This document shows positions 25,223 to 33,641 of a DNA stretch of 64,000 nt, one piece after another. Each line of letters starts with the position of its first letter. Positions within the stretch are counted from its first letter, which is position 1. A program made the translations under genes and the position numbers. The notes beneath the pieces were generated by a model. The model worked only from the letters and a program-made list of their open reading frames with translations, searched no databases and had not been told where the DNA came from. Source of the DNA: Actinophytocola sp963729115 (GTDB lineage: Bacteria; Actinomycetota; Actinomycetes; Mycobacteriales; Pseudonocardiaceae); the NCBI GenBank assembly GCA_963729115.1, contig CAVSMR010000027.1, positions 248,001-312,000 of the forward strand, read 5' to 3'.

Positions 25223-26353
25223 ATGACTCACGACAGCCTCCGCGTCGAGATCGGCGGCGACGAGGTGGACGGGCTCTACGGGGACCTGGTCCGCCTCGAG
25301 GTGGAGCTGGACGAGCAGCTGGCCGGCATGTTCCGGCTCAGCCTCGGGCTCCTGCTCGCCCCCGACGGCACCTGGCCCTACCTGGACGACGAACGCTTCG
25401 CCATCTGGCAGCCGGCGACGATCACCGCGGGCGTGGAGGACGACGCGCGCACGCTCCTCGACGGCTTCATCACCCACGTGCGCCCGGAGTTCGGCGACGG
25501 TCTCGACCAGTGCCGCCTCGAGGTGTGGGGAATGGACGCCAGCGTGCTGATGGATCGCGTCGACCAGCGCAAGGCCTGGCCCAGCCGCAAGGACAGCGAC
25601 ATCGCGGCCGAGGTGTTCCAGTCCTACGGGATCACCCCCGACGTGACGGACACCCGGATCGTGCACGACGAGGAGCAGTCGACGATCATCCAGCGGGAGA
25701 CCGACATCCAGTTCCTCAACCGGCTCGCGCTGCGCAACGGGTTCGAGTGCTTCGTGGACGGCGACGGCGGGCACTTCCGGCCACCGGCGGTCGACACCTC
25801 GCCACAACCCGTGCTGGCCGTGCAGTTCGGCGACGACACCAACGTCAACCGGTTCAGCCTGGAGGTCAACGCGCTCGCGCAGAGCAACGTCGCCATGTCC
25901 CAGGTGGACCACGTCACCGGCGAGGTGCACGACGTGACGGTCGACACCGGCCGGCACAAGCCGCTCGGCTCGGCACCGGCCGGCGGTTTCCCCGGGCCCG
26001 GCACGGCTCCCGCGATCGTCTACATCGGACACGCGGTGACCACGGGTGAGCTGGAGATGACCGAGCTGTGCCAGGGGTTGTTCGACCGGGGGGAGTGGTT
26101 CGTCACCGGCGAGGGCGAGGTGTCGGCCAACAAGTACGGCGGCGTGCTCACCCCACGCTCGACGGTCACGATCAAGGGCCTGGGGGAGACCCACAGCGGG
26201 GTCTACTACGTCACCCAGGTGACGCACGTCTTCGTCGCGGACGGCTACACCCAGTCGTTCCGGGTCAAGCGGAACGCCTTGCGCCCCAACGGTGACGAGG
26301 ACTTCTCCACCGACAGCGGCGGCTTGCTCGCCGGGCTCGGCGGCGTGCTGTGA
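25223..26353 (+). CDS. baseplate hub protein (gpD / VgrG N-terminal-like)
   Basis: 376 aa. Beta-rich domains typical of phage late control gene D proteins and the gp27-like half of VgrG: VRLEVELDEQLAGMFRLSLGL, DGFITHVRPEFGDGLDQCRLEVWGMD, AWPSRKDSDIAAEVFQSYGI and TIIQRETDIQFLNRLALRNGFECFVDG. It forms the trimeric hub connecting the tube to the spike. It is followed by the gp5-like spike gene with a 4-bp overlap, so hub and spike are separate proteins here rather than one VgrG. Confidence 0.88.
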   Translation: MTHDSLRVEIGGDEVDGLYGDLVRLEVELDEQLAGMFRLSLGLLLAPDGTWPYLDDERFAIWQPATITAGVEDDARTLLDGFITHVRPEFGDGLDQCRLEVWGMDASVLMDRVDQRKAWPSRKDSDIAAEVFQSYGITPDVTDTRIVHDEEQSTIIQRETDIQFLNRLALRNGFECFVDGDGGHFRPPAVDTSPQPVLAVQFGDDTNVNRFSLEVNALAQSNVAMSQVDHVTGEVHDVTVDTGRHKPLGSAPAGGFPGPGTAPAIVYIGHAVTTGELEMTELCQGLFDRGEWFVTGEGEVSANKYGGVLTPRSTVTIKGLGETHSGVYYVTQVTHVFVADGYTQSFRVKRNALRPNGDEDFSTDSGGLLAGLGGVL

Positions 26354-26988
26354 ACCTGGAGCGAGTGGTGGCCGGCCTCGTCGAGCAGGTCGAGCGGCGG
26401 TGCTACGGGAAGTACCGGGGAATCGTCGTGGAGAACGAGGATCCGGCCAGGCTGGGCCGGCTGAAGGTGCGGGTGCCGAGCGTGCTCGGGGACGTGGTGA
26501 CCGGCTGGGCCACGCCGTGCGCGCCCTATGGCGGCGCGGCGAACCAGGGCTTCCTGTTCATCCCGGAGGTGGACGCCGCGGTGTGGGTGGAGTTCGAGGA
26601 GGGCGACCTCGAGTTCCCGATCTGGGTCGGCGCGCCGTGGGCCAAGCCCGACGCCGAGAGCCAGCTCCCCAAGCCGCAGAAGGACGACGGCGAGGAGGAG
26701 AGCGACGTCCAGGACCCGCCGACCCGCAAGACCATCAAGACGCGCAAGGGCCACACGATCCAGTTCGAGGACGCGGACGGCAAAGAGGTGATCCTGGTCC
26801 GCGAGGGTGTCCAGGGCCACCTCATCCTCCTGCACGAGCACGGCGTGACGATCGCCGACGCCAACGGCAACTCCGTCGAGATGACCGGCGACGCCATGAC
26901 CATCACGTCGACCGTGCCCTTCAAGATCGACGCGTCCGGCCAGCCGGTGACGATCGTCGGCGACAGCATCGACTTCCAGAAAGGCTGA
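26350..26988 (+). CDS. central spike protein (gp5/gpV-like)
   Basis: 212 aa from GTG 26350. An OB-fold (YGKYRGIVVENEDPARLGRLKVRVPSVLG; FLFIPEVDAAVWVEFEEGDLEFPIWVGAPW) is followed by a beta-helix-type tail with repeating strands (TIKTRKGHTIQFEDADGKEVILV; HGVTIADANGNSVEMTG). This is the trimeric needle that punctures the target envelope. No lysozyme domain is inserted, unlike T4 gp5. Immediately followed by a PAAR-like gene. Confidence 0.88.
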   Translation: MNLERVVAGLVEQVERRCYGKYRGIVVENEDPARLGRLKVRVPSVLGDVVTGWATPCAPYGGAANQGFLFIPEVDAAVWVEFEEGDLEFPIWVGAPWAKPDAESQLPKPQKDDGEEESDVQDPPTRKTIKTRKGHTIQFEDADGKEVILVREGVQGHLILLHEHGVTIADANGNSVEMTGDAMTITSTVPFKIDASGQPVTIVGDSIDFQKG

Positions 26989-26992
26989 CGCG

Positions 26993-27490
26993 ATGGGAAA
27001 GCACGTCGTGGTCGAGAACGATCCCGTGACCGGAACGGACAAGCACAACGTGCAGGGCCAGGCCACCAACCCGGGCCCGCCACCGCCCACGGTCGCCTAC
27101 GCCGGCGTCGGCGACTTCGACTACACCGGCGCGATCACCGAGAAGCTCAGTGACTTCGTCCGGATCGGCGGTGTGCCGGTGGCGCTGGTGACCAGCCAGA
27201 GCAGCCTCGACCCGGGCGAGGACGCACCGCCGGCCGGCAAGCACTCCGGACCGCAGGGCAGCGGGTTCCTGCCGCCGGCGCCGGCGCCGGTCCTCATCAC
27301 GCTGGTGATCCAGGACTCGCCGTTGGGCACGGGGACTCCGGGCTCCAGGGCCGGGAGCGGGTTGCTGACGGTCGGCGGCGTGCCGGTGCTGCTGGACCAG
27401 GACGTGATCGACACCTGTAGCGGCGTCGGCGCGCCGGCCGGCTCGACGGTGGCCGCGGGCGGCCAGGACTTCGTGACGTGCGGGGTGTGA
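26993..27490 (+). CDS. PAAR-like spike tip protein
   Basis: 165 aa from ATG 26993. Gly/Pro-rich with strand-turn repeats (LTVGGVPVLLDQDVIDTC; STVAAGGQDFVTCGV), a size and place expected for the sharp tip that caps the gp5-like trimer. Two Cys near the end could help bind the tip metal. Classical PAAR spacing is not obvious, so the call rests on order (hub, spike, tip, gp25) and composition. Confidence 0.6.
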   Translation: MGKHVVVENDPVTGTDKHNVQGQATNPGPPPPTVAYAGVGDFDYTGAITEKLSDFVRIGGVPVALVTSQSSLDPGEDAPPAGKHSGPQGSGFLPPAPAPVLITLVIQDSPLGTGTPGSRAGSGLLTVGGVPVLLDQDVIDTCSGVGAPAGSTVAAGGQDFVTCGV

Positions 27491-27494
27491 CCCG

Positions 27495-27848
27495 GTGACC
27501 GGTTTCGTATTTCCCTTCGGGGTCGACGCGGCGGGCGGGATAAGCCCCGACCCGGCCGCCGAGCTGCGCGGGAAGATCATCCAGGTCCTGTTCACCTCGC
27601 CGGGCGAGCGGGTGAACCAGCCCGAGTTCGGCGCGGGCCTGTTCGACCTGGTCTTCGACGAGAACAACACGATCATGACGGCCGCGGTCGAGTTCGCCGT
27701 CGGTCAGGCGCTGACCCGCTGGCTCGGCGACGAGCTCGTGGTCGGCGGGGTGGACGTCCAGTCGCACGAGGAGACGCTGGCCGTCGAGGTCGCGTACGTG
27801 CGCCGCGGCGACCTCACCCGCCAGGCCGTCCGGGTCCACTTCAGATAG
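27495..27848 (+). CDS. gp25/GPW-like baseplate protein
   Basis: 117 aa from GTG 27495. Family landmarks: LRGKIIQVLFTSPGERVNQPEFGAGLFDLVFDEN, then an alternating strand end LAVEVAYVRRGDLTRQAVRVHF. gp25/Afp9 proteins nucleate the sheath on the baseplate wedge through a strand-exchange interaction. The EPR-type core motif reads QPEFGAGL here. Located between the spike tip and the J-type wedge gene, as is normal. Confidence 0.9.
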   Translation: MTGFVFPFGVDAAGGISPDPAAELRGKIIQVLFTSPGERVNQPEFGAGLFDLVFDENNTIMTAAVEFAVGQALTRWLGDELVVGGVDVQSHEETLAVEVAYVRRGDLTRQAVRVHFR

Positions 27849-27868
27849 TCACCAGGGGGAGCGAAGCG

Positions 27869-29410
27869 ATGGCGGAGATCAGGCAGGTGGACGGGCGACC
27901 GGTCATCGACTACATGGCACGCGACTACAACAGCCTGCTGCGGGCCATGCGCGACCAGATCCCGCACAAGCTCGCGCAGTGGCAGGACTTCACCAACGAG
28001 GCCGACTTCGGCAACGTGCTGCTCGAACTGTTCGCCCACATCGGCGACATCCTGAGCTACTACCAGGACCGGGTCGCCAATGAGAGCTTCCTGGGCACCG
28101 CACGCACCCGGCGCAGCGTGATCGAGCACCTGCGCCTGATCGGCTACCAGCTGGGCACCGCGGCGCCGGCGGCGACCAGCCTGAGCCTGAGCGTCCCGGC
28201 GAGCGTCACCACGAGCGTGACCGTCAACCGTGGCAACGCGTTCGCCACCAAGAGCCGGCCCGACCGGCCGAGCGTGCGGTTCGAGTACACCCAGGAGTCC
28301 CCGCTCACCATCGACTTCGCCACCGTCCCCGTCGATCCGGCCAGCGGCCGCAAGGTGGTCGGGGTCCCGGTGGAGGAAGGCAGGCTGATCGGCGGCGAGG
28401 TACTCGGCACGTCGACCGGCGCGCCCAACCAGCGGTTCCCGCTCGCCCACACCGGCCCGGTCCTGCGCCGCACCGACCCGGCGCAGCAACCGTCCCGGGA
28501 CGTGGTCCTGCTGACCCAGCTCGCGGGTGTCACCGACGAGTGGACCCGGCGCGAGACCTTGGCGTTCAGCCAGTCCGGGCAGCGTGACTACGTGGTGGAC
28601 GTCGACGCCGACGACCACGCGACGGTCACCTTCGGCGACGGCGCGTTCGGCGCGATACCGCCCCTCGGCGCGCAGCTCAGGGTCACCTACCGGGTCGGCG
28701 GCGGCCAGACCGGCAACGTGCTCGCCGGCACCATCACCACGGTCGTCGACTCGCCGCAGCTCGCGCTGCTGGGCGCCAAGGTCACCAACCCGGCACCCGC
28801 GACCGGCGGCGCGGAGCGCGAGGACATCGCACACGCCGTCCGGCACGCGCCCGCGGTGTTCCGGTCGCTGCGCCGGGCGGTGACCGCCGCGGACTACGAG
28901 GCGCTCGGCCGCAGCTTCAAGGGCGTCGGCAAGATCCGCGCGGCCGGCACCGGCTGGAACACCGTGACCCTCTACGTCGCGCCGGAGGGCGGCGGCAAGG
29001 TCAGCGACGTGCTCGAGGCCGGGCTGCGTGCCTACCTCGAGGACAAGCGGATGCTCAGCCAGCTCATCGAGATCGCCGACGTCGACTACGTGGAGATCCG
29101 CGTGACGGCCGAGATCGCGGTGCGCAGCTTCAACGTCGCGGCCGACGTGGTCGCCCAGGTGCGGCAGGTGATGTCGGACCTGCTCGCGTTCGATCGCGTC
29201 GACTTCAACCAGACCATCTACCTCAGCCGGTTCTACGAGGTGAGCCAGGAGGTGCCCGGCGTCGTGTTCGTCAACATCACCGAGTTCCGCCGCGGCGACC
29301 AGGCGGCGCCACCGGTCGACCCGCGCGGCACGCTCGTGCTCGGCCCCAACGAGGTGCCGGTGCCGGCGCCCGACGGTGTCCAGATCATCGTCGTCCCGGG
29401 AGCGCAGTGA
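27869..29410 (+). CDS. baseplate wedge protein J (gp6 / Afp11-like)
   Basis: 513 aa with a strong AGGGGGAG ribosome-binding site. The N-terminus (IDYMARDYNSLLRAMRDQIP; NEADFGNVLLELFAHIGDILSYYQDRVANESFLGTA) and the middle (AVTAADYEALGRSFKGVGKIRA) are characteristic of putative baseplate assembly J proteins of eCIS. It forms the wedge ring with the gene I product encoded next, whose start overlaps this stop. Shorter than Afp11, but it has both ends expected of the family. Confidence 0.9.
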   Translation: MAEIRQVDGRPVIDYMARDYNSLLRAMRDQIPHKLAQWQDFTNEADFGNVLLELFAHIGDILSYYQDRVANESFLGTARTRRSVIEHLRLIGYQLGTAAPAATSLSLSVPASVTTSVTVNRGNAFATKSRPDRPSVRFEYTQESPLTIDFATVPVDPASGRKVVGVPVEEGRLIGGEVLGTSTGAPNQRFPLAHTGPVLRRTDPAQQPSRDVVLLTQLAGVTDEWTRRETLAFSQSGQRDYVVDVDADDHATVTFGDGAFGAIPPLGAQLRVTYRVGGGQTGNVLAGTITTVVDSPQLALLGAKVTNPAPATGGAEREDIAHAVRHAPAVFRSLRRAVTAADYEALGRSFKGVGKIRAAGTGWNTVTLYVAPEGGGKVSDVLEAGLRAYLEDKRMLSQLIEIADVDYVEIRVTAEIAVRSFNVAADVVAQVRQVMSDLLAFDRVDFNQTIYLSRFYEVSQEVPGVVFVNITEFRRGDQAAPPVDPRGTLVLGPNEVPVPAPDGVQIIVVPGAQ

Positions 29411-31422
29411 TGGCCCGCCTGCTCGACATCGTCGCGACCGGCCACCCGGACGGGAACCGGATCGACCTCGCCTGGACCGTCCCGCCGGGCGCGCCGCCGG
29501 GCGTGCGCGTGGTGCGCAACACCGGCAGCCATCCGTCCACTCCGGACGACGGGGCGGTGGTGGCGCACGCGCTCGGCAGCACGAGCGTCACCGACCTGGG
29601 CACTGGCGGCAACGGCCTCGCCGGCGAGCGCGTCTACTACTACACGCTGTTCCCGTTCACCGGCGACCCGGCGGTGTACGACCCGGACCCGCACAACCGG
29701 ACCAGCGCGATGGCCGTCTCGCCGTACGGGTTCGCCGAGCAGCTGTACGGGTTGCTGCCGTCGATCTACCGCCGCTACGACGCGGAACGCACCCCCGCCA
29801 TCCGCCCGGGCGATCCCGCCGGCCAGGTTCTGGGCCAGCTCCGCGGCTTCCTCGACCTGCCCGGCGGCGAGCTGGACCGGCTGTACAGCCTGCTGCGGTC
29901 CGCGCTCTCGCTCACCGACCTCGACCGGGTCGACGGGAACCTCCTGCCGCTGCTCGCCGACTGGATCGGGTGGCCGACCGACTTCGGCCGATCCGTCGGC
30001 GCCCAGCGCAACGAGATCCGGTTCGCGCCACACCTCTACCAGACCGTTGGCACGGTACCGACCGTGGACGCCACGGTCGCCCGGCTCACCGGCTGGGCGA
30101 ACCGCACCAAGGAGTTCGTGCACAACGTGGCGTGCAGCAACCAGCCCGAGCGGCTCAACCTCTGGTCGAGCCTGCGGGACACCGGCGGCAACTGGTCGGC
30201 ACCGGCGCTGGCGTCGGTCAACTTCGCCGCCGACGGCCGGCCCGCGGTCGTCCGCGACACCGACGGCGCGCTGCTGTTCTTCTTCCACACCAACAGGTCC
30301 CACGGCAGCGACATCTGGAGCAAGCGGTTCACCGCCGGCGCGTGGGAGGCGAGCCGCCCGGTGATCGACCGGCCCGGCGTGGACGCGAACCCCACGGCCG
30401 CCGTGCAGGGCGGCACGCTCCGGTTGTTCTGGCAGTCGTTCGACACGCAGTGGCGGATCTCCTCCGCCACCCGCGCCGGCGGCGGGTGGTCGCAACCGGC
30501 GACGTTCGGCGACCCCGCGACGCAACGCCGCGCGCCGGCCGCGGTACCCGACAACGCCGGCGGCACCTGGCTGTTCTGGCTGGAGAAGCTGGCCGGTGTC
30601 TGGCAGGTCCGCTACAACCGGCACGACGGCACGACCTGGCAGCTCGCCAACCCGGCGACCTTCCCGCTCGACGCCGGCGCGCTGCCCCGCGCCGAGGACG
30701 ACCTGTTCGTCCTCTTCCACCCCGCCAACGCGACCCAGCGGCTGTGGGTGTTCTGGTCCCGGCACGAGCCGGGCGGCCCGGCCGGCCAGACGAGATGGAC
30801 CACGTTCTACCGCATCAAGGCTGGCCTGGACCCGAACGTGAGCGACTGGTCGACGGTCCGCCAGGTCCCCAAGGCCGGCACGGGCGGCTATCACGACCGG
30901 CTGGCCGTCGCGCTGCCGTCGGGCACCAACGTCGAGGCGTTCTGGAGCACCACCCAGAACGGTGGCTGGTCGGTCACGCGGAACACCGTCAACGCCAGCA
31001 CGTTCGGCTGGGGCACCAACCAGCAGCTCACCACGGGCCCCTACACCCGCCGCGCCCCGGCCGCCGTCGACACGGGGTCCGGCGTGCTGCTCGTGTACCG
31101 CGCCAACGACAGCATCCTGCGTCCCAGCACGGTGTTCGGCGCGACCAGCACCCTCGACCACGGCTACGCGGGCACGACCACGGTGGACACCGGGGCGGCG
31201 GCCAAGCTCGCGGCGCGCGGCGAGTACGAGGACTTCCTCACCTACTCCTACGACACCGGGCGCACCAACGACGACCGGATCGCCCGCGACGCCGTCGGGC
31301 TGTTCCTCACCGCGACCACCAACGACGACGCCGCGATCGCCGCGGGCGTCACCCGCCTGGCCGGCGCGCTGCCCGACTTCATGCCGGTGACCGCGCGGCC
31401 CGTCTTCATCCCGACAGCCTAA
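29407..31422 (+). CDS. tail protein I (Afp12-like) fused to a beta-propeller-like domain
   Basis: 671 aa from GTG 29407 (ATG at 29410 also possible). After a fibronectin-like start (about 1-95), residues about 105-240 are the gpI wedge domain: FAEQLYGLLPSIYRRYDAER, LRGFLDLPGGELDRLYSLLRSALSLTDLDRVDGNLLPLLADWIGW, RNEIRFAPHLYQTVGTVPTV. The C-terminal 420 residues are a chain of W/F-rich strand repeats (VVRDTDGALLFFFHTN; LFWQSFDTQWRISSA; LFWLEKLAGVWQVRYN) like a propeller or sialidase-type fold. Such an extension is a candidate for target recognition by the baseplate. The fusion point near residue 250 is estimated by eye. Confidence 0.8.
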   Translation: MMARLLDIVATGHPDGNRIDLAWTVPPGAPPGVRVVRNTGSHPSTPDDGAVVAHALGSTSVTDLGTGGNGLAGERVYYYTLFPFTGDPAVYDPDPHNRTSAMAVSPYGFAEQLYGLLPSIYRRYDAERTPAIRPGDPAGQVLGQLRGFLDLPGGELDRLYSLLRSALSLTDLDRVDGNLLPLLADWIGWPTDFGRSVGAQRNEIRFAPHLYQTVGTVPTVDATVARLTGWANRTKEFVHNVACSNQPERLNLWSSLRDTGGNWSAPALASVNFAADGRPAVVRDTDGALLFFFHTNRSHGSDIWSKRFTAGAWEASRPVIDRPGVDANPTAAVQGGTLRLFWQSFDTQWRISSATRAGGGWSQPATFGDPATQRRAPAAVPDNAGGTWLFWLEKLAGVWQVRYNRHDGTTWQLANPATFPLDAGALPRAEDDLFVLFHPANATQRLWVFWSRHEPGGPAGQTRWTTFYRIKAGLDPNVSDWSTVRQVPKAGTGGYHDRLAVALPSGTNVEAFWSTTQNGGWSVTRNTVNASTFGWGTNQQLTTGPYTRRAPAAVDTGSGVLLVYRANDSILRPSTVFGATSTLDHGYAGTTTVDTGAAAKLAARGEYEDFLTYSYDTGRTNDDRIARDAVGLFLTATTNDDAAIAAGVTRLAGALPDFMPVTARPVFIPTA

Positions 31423-31436
31423 GGAAAGGGGGGACC

Positions 31437-33632
31437 GTGGGCGACTTCTCTCGCAGCACCTTCGACCGCGTCAAGCACTACGTCGGGGTCCGCCTGCAGC
31501 AGGGCGTCCCGCTCGTCGACGCCGACTGGAACGAGGCCGAGGACATCCGCCGGTACGAGGTGCAGGCGTTCCTCAAGTGGTTCGTCGGTGACGGCGTGCC
31601 GGCCGGCAACGACGGCTTCCGCATCGCCGCGCTACCCGGAGGCGGCGTCAACACGATCAGGCTCACCTCGGTCGGCACGACCGGCCGGACGTCGGTGACG
31701 GTGGACGTGGCCGGCTCGACGGCGGCCGCGGCACTCGGCTTCGCGCAGGCGAACCGGCAGGCCACCCGCCGGCACGCGGCGGCGCGGCTCACCGGCGAGG
31801 CCGGCCAGCCGTTCGCGCTCGCGGCGGGCCAGACGCTCGTGGTCGCCGCCCAGGGTGCCGCGCCGGAGACCGTCACGTTCGCGGCGGCGAGCTTCGCCAA
31901 CATCGGCGCGGCCACCGCCGCCGAGGTGGTCACCGCGATCAACGCCGCGCTGACCAGGGTGACCGCGTCGGCAGGCGCCGGCGACGACGTCGTGATCACC
32001 GGCGGCGACGGCACCCTGGACGGTGCGGGCCGCTGCCTCGTCGACGGCCGCGACGCCGTGCAGGAGGGCCGCACGACCTACACGGCGCAACCGCTGTTCG
32101 CCAACGCCACCCTCGCCACCGAGTGGGGCGTGCCGGTCGTGGACCCGCTGTCCGCGCCCGGTGCCGGCACCAGGACCGACCTGCTGTACCTGGACGTGTG
32201 GGACCGCGAGGTGACCGCCGCGGAGGACGACACGCTCGTCGACCCGGCGATCGGCGTCGAGTCGTGCGTGCGGTTGCGTCGCGAGTGGACGGTCCGGGTC
32301 CGGCCGGGCACAACGCAGCTGCCGGTGCCGGGCAACGGCGACTTCCGGGCCGGCCACTCGTACCTGGCGCTCGCCCTGCTGAACCGGCAGGCCGGCGTCG
32401 CGGCCATCCAGGCGAGCGCGCTGGTCGACCAGCGCGCCCAGAACCTGTTCATGCCACCGAGCACGCTGGTCGACGACGTGCTCGGCACGTCAGCCGCCGC
32501 GTACCGGCGCGGCGAGAACCGGCCGAGGATCAGCCTGCGGGAGGCCATCAACGCGTTGCTGTCCGGCCAGCTGCCCGGCGGGCCGGAGGTCGCCGTCGCA
32601 CCGGGTCCCGGCCCGGACGTGCTCACCAGGGCGAGCGTCCTCGACGCCGCCGGCGGGCTCGTCGCCGTCTGGCAGTCGCCGAGAACCGCCAGCACCAACC
32701 AGATCGTCGCGTCCCGGTTGGACGGGGCCGGCTTCGGCCCGGTCGTCCCGATCACGAGCGGCGCCGCGCGACTCGAGCCCGCGGCGGTGGCGCTGCCGAA
32801 CGGCGAGCTGGTCATCGCCTACCAGACGGGGATCTTCGACGCGACCAGCACCGACGTGATGATGAAACGCGGGCCGCTGTCGGCCATCCCGGCGGGGGAG
32901 CAGGCGATCGCCAGCAACGCCACCGTCGCCGACCAGGCGGTCCGGGCGGTGCTCGCCGGCGACCAGGTCGTGTTCCTCACCCACCAGAGCGGCGGCGTGC
33001 GGCAGTGGTTCTACCGGCGCTACCGCCACACCGACAACACGTTCCTCGACAACCCCGGCCCGGTGGCGCTGTCCGCGACCGGGCTCACCCAGCGGGACCT
33101 GCACGCGGCCTCGGCCGGCGGGATGGTCTGGGTCGCCTACGCGGACGGCACCCGCTTGCAGGTGCTGCGGCTGAACCCGGCGGAGCCGGTCGCCATCGAC
33201 CTGACGGCCAACTTCACCGCGAGCGGTCAGCTCGACGTGTACGTCCTCGCGCTGTCGGCCACCGAGGCACTGGTCTTCTACGACGACGGCACCGGCCTGT
33301 TCGTGGCCACGTGCGCGAACAACGCGTGGACCACCGTCAAGGTCAACGACACCGACGCGAGCGACGGCACGCCGGCCGCGGTCCGGGACACCGACGGCGG
33401 CGTGCTCCTGTTCTCCGCCCGCACGGCCGGCGCGGGCACCGACCTGGTGCTGCGGCGGCGCACCGCGGCCGGCGGGCCGTGGAGCCAGCCGCAACGCCTG
33501 GTGTCCAACGGCTTCAACAACCTGCGCCCGCACCCGCTCATGGTGCCGAGCCTCGGCCTCGAGGTGCTGTGGAGCGGCAACAGGACCGGCGACCTCGACA
33601 TCTACGCCAAACGGATCATCACTGCCATCTGA
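31437..33632 (+). CDS. DUF6519-like eCIS protein with propeller-like repeats
   Basis: 731 aa from GTG 31437, RBS AAGGAAAGGGGGG. The N-terminus GDFSRSTFDRVKHYVGVRLQQGVPLVDADWNEAEDIRRYE matches the DUF6519-type proteins of eCIS loci. Region about 75-215 is strand-rich with a possible inserted domain. The C-terminal about 350 residues contain repeats resembling those of the preceding protein (AVRDTDGGVLLFSART; LEVLWSGNRTGDLDIYAKRI). In the absence of an Afp13-like fibre gene it may serve as the peripheral fibre or receptor-binding plate; this is inferred from position and repeat content. Confidence 0.7.
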   Translation: MGDFSRSTFDRVKHYVGVRLQQGVPLVDADWNEAEDIRRYEVQAFLKWFVGDGVPAGNDGFRIAALPGGGVNTIRLTSVGTTGRTSVTVDVAGSTAAAALGFAQANRQATRRHAAARLTGEAGQPFALAAGQTLVVAAQGAAPETVTFAAASFANIGAATAAEVVTAINAALTRVTASAGAGDDVVITGGDGTLDGAGRCLVDGRDAVQEGRTTYTAQPLFANATLATEWGVPVVDPLSAPGAGTRTDLLYLDVWDREVTAAEDDTLVDPAIGVESCVRLRREWTVRVRPGTTQLPVPGNGDFRAGHSYLALALLNRQAGVAAIQASALVDQRAQNLFMPPSTLVDDVLGTSAAAYRRGENRPRISLREAINALLSGQLPGGPEVAVAPGPGPDVLTRASVLDAAGGLVAVWQSPRTASTNQIVASRLDGAGFGPVVPITSGAARLEPAAVALPNGELVIAYQTGIFDATSTDVMMKRGPLSAIPAGEQAIASNATVADQAVRAVLAGDQVVFLTHQSGGVRQWFYRRYRHTDNTFLDNPGPVALSATGLTQRDLHAASAGGMVWVAYADGTRLQVLRLNPAEPVAIDLTANFTASGQLDVYVLALSATEALVFYDDGTGLFVATCANNAWTTVKVNDTDASDGTPAAVRDTDGGVLLFSARTAGAGTDLVLRRRTAAGGPWSQPQRLVSNGFNNLRPHPLMVPSLGLEVLWSGNRTGDLDIYAKRIITAI

Positions 33633-33641
33633 GAAGGGGCC

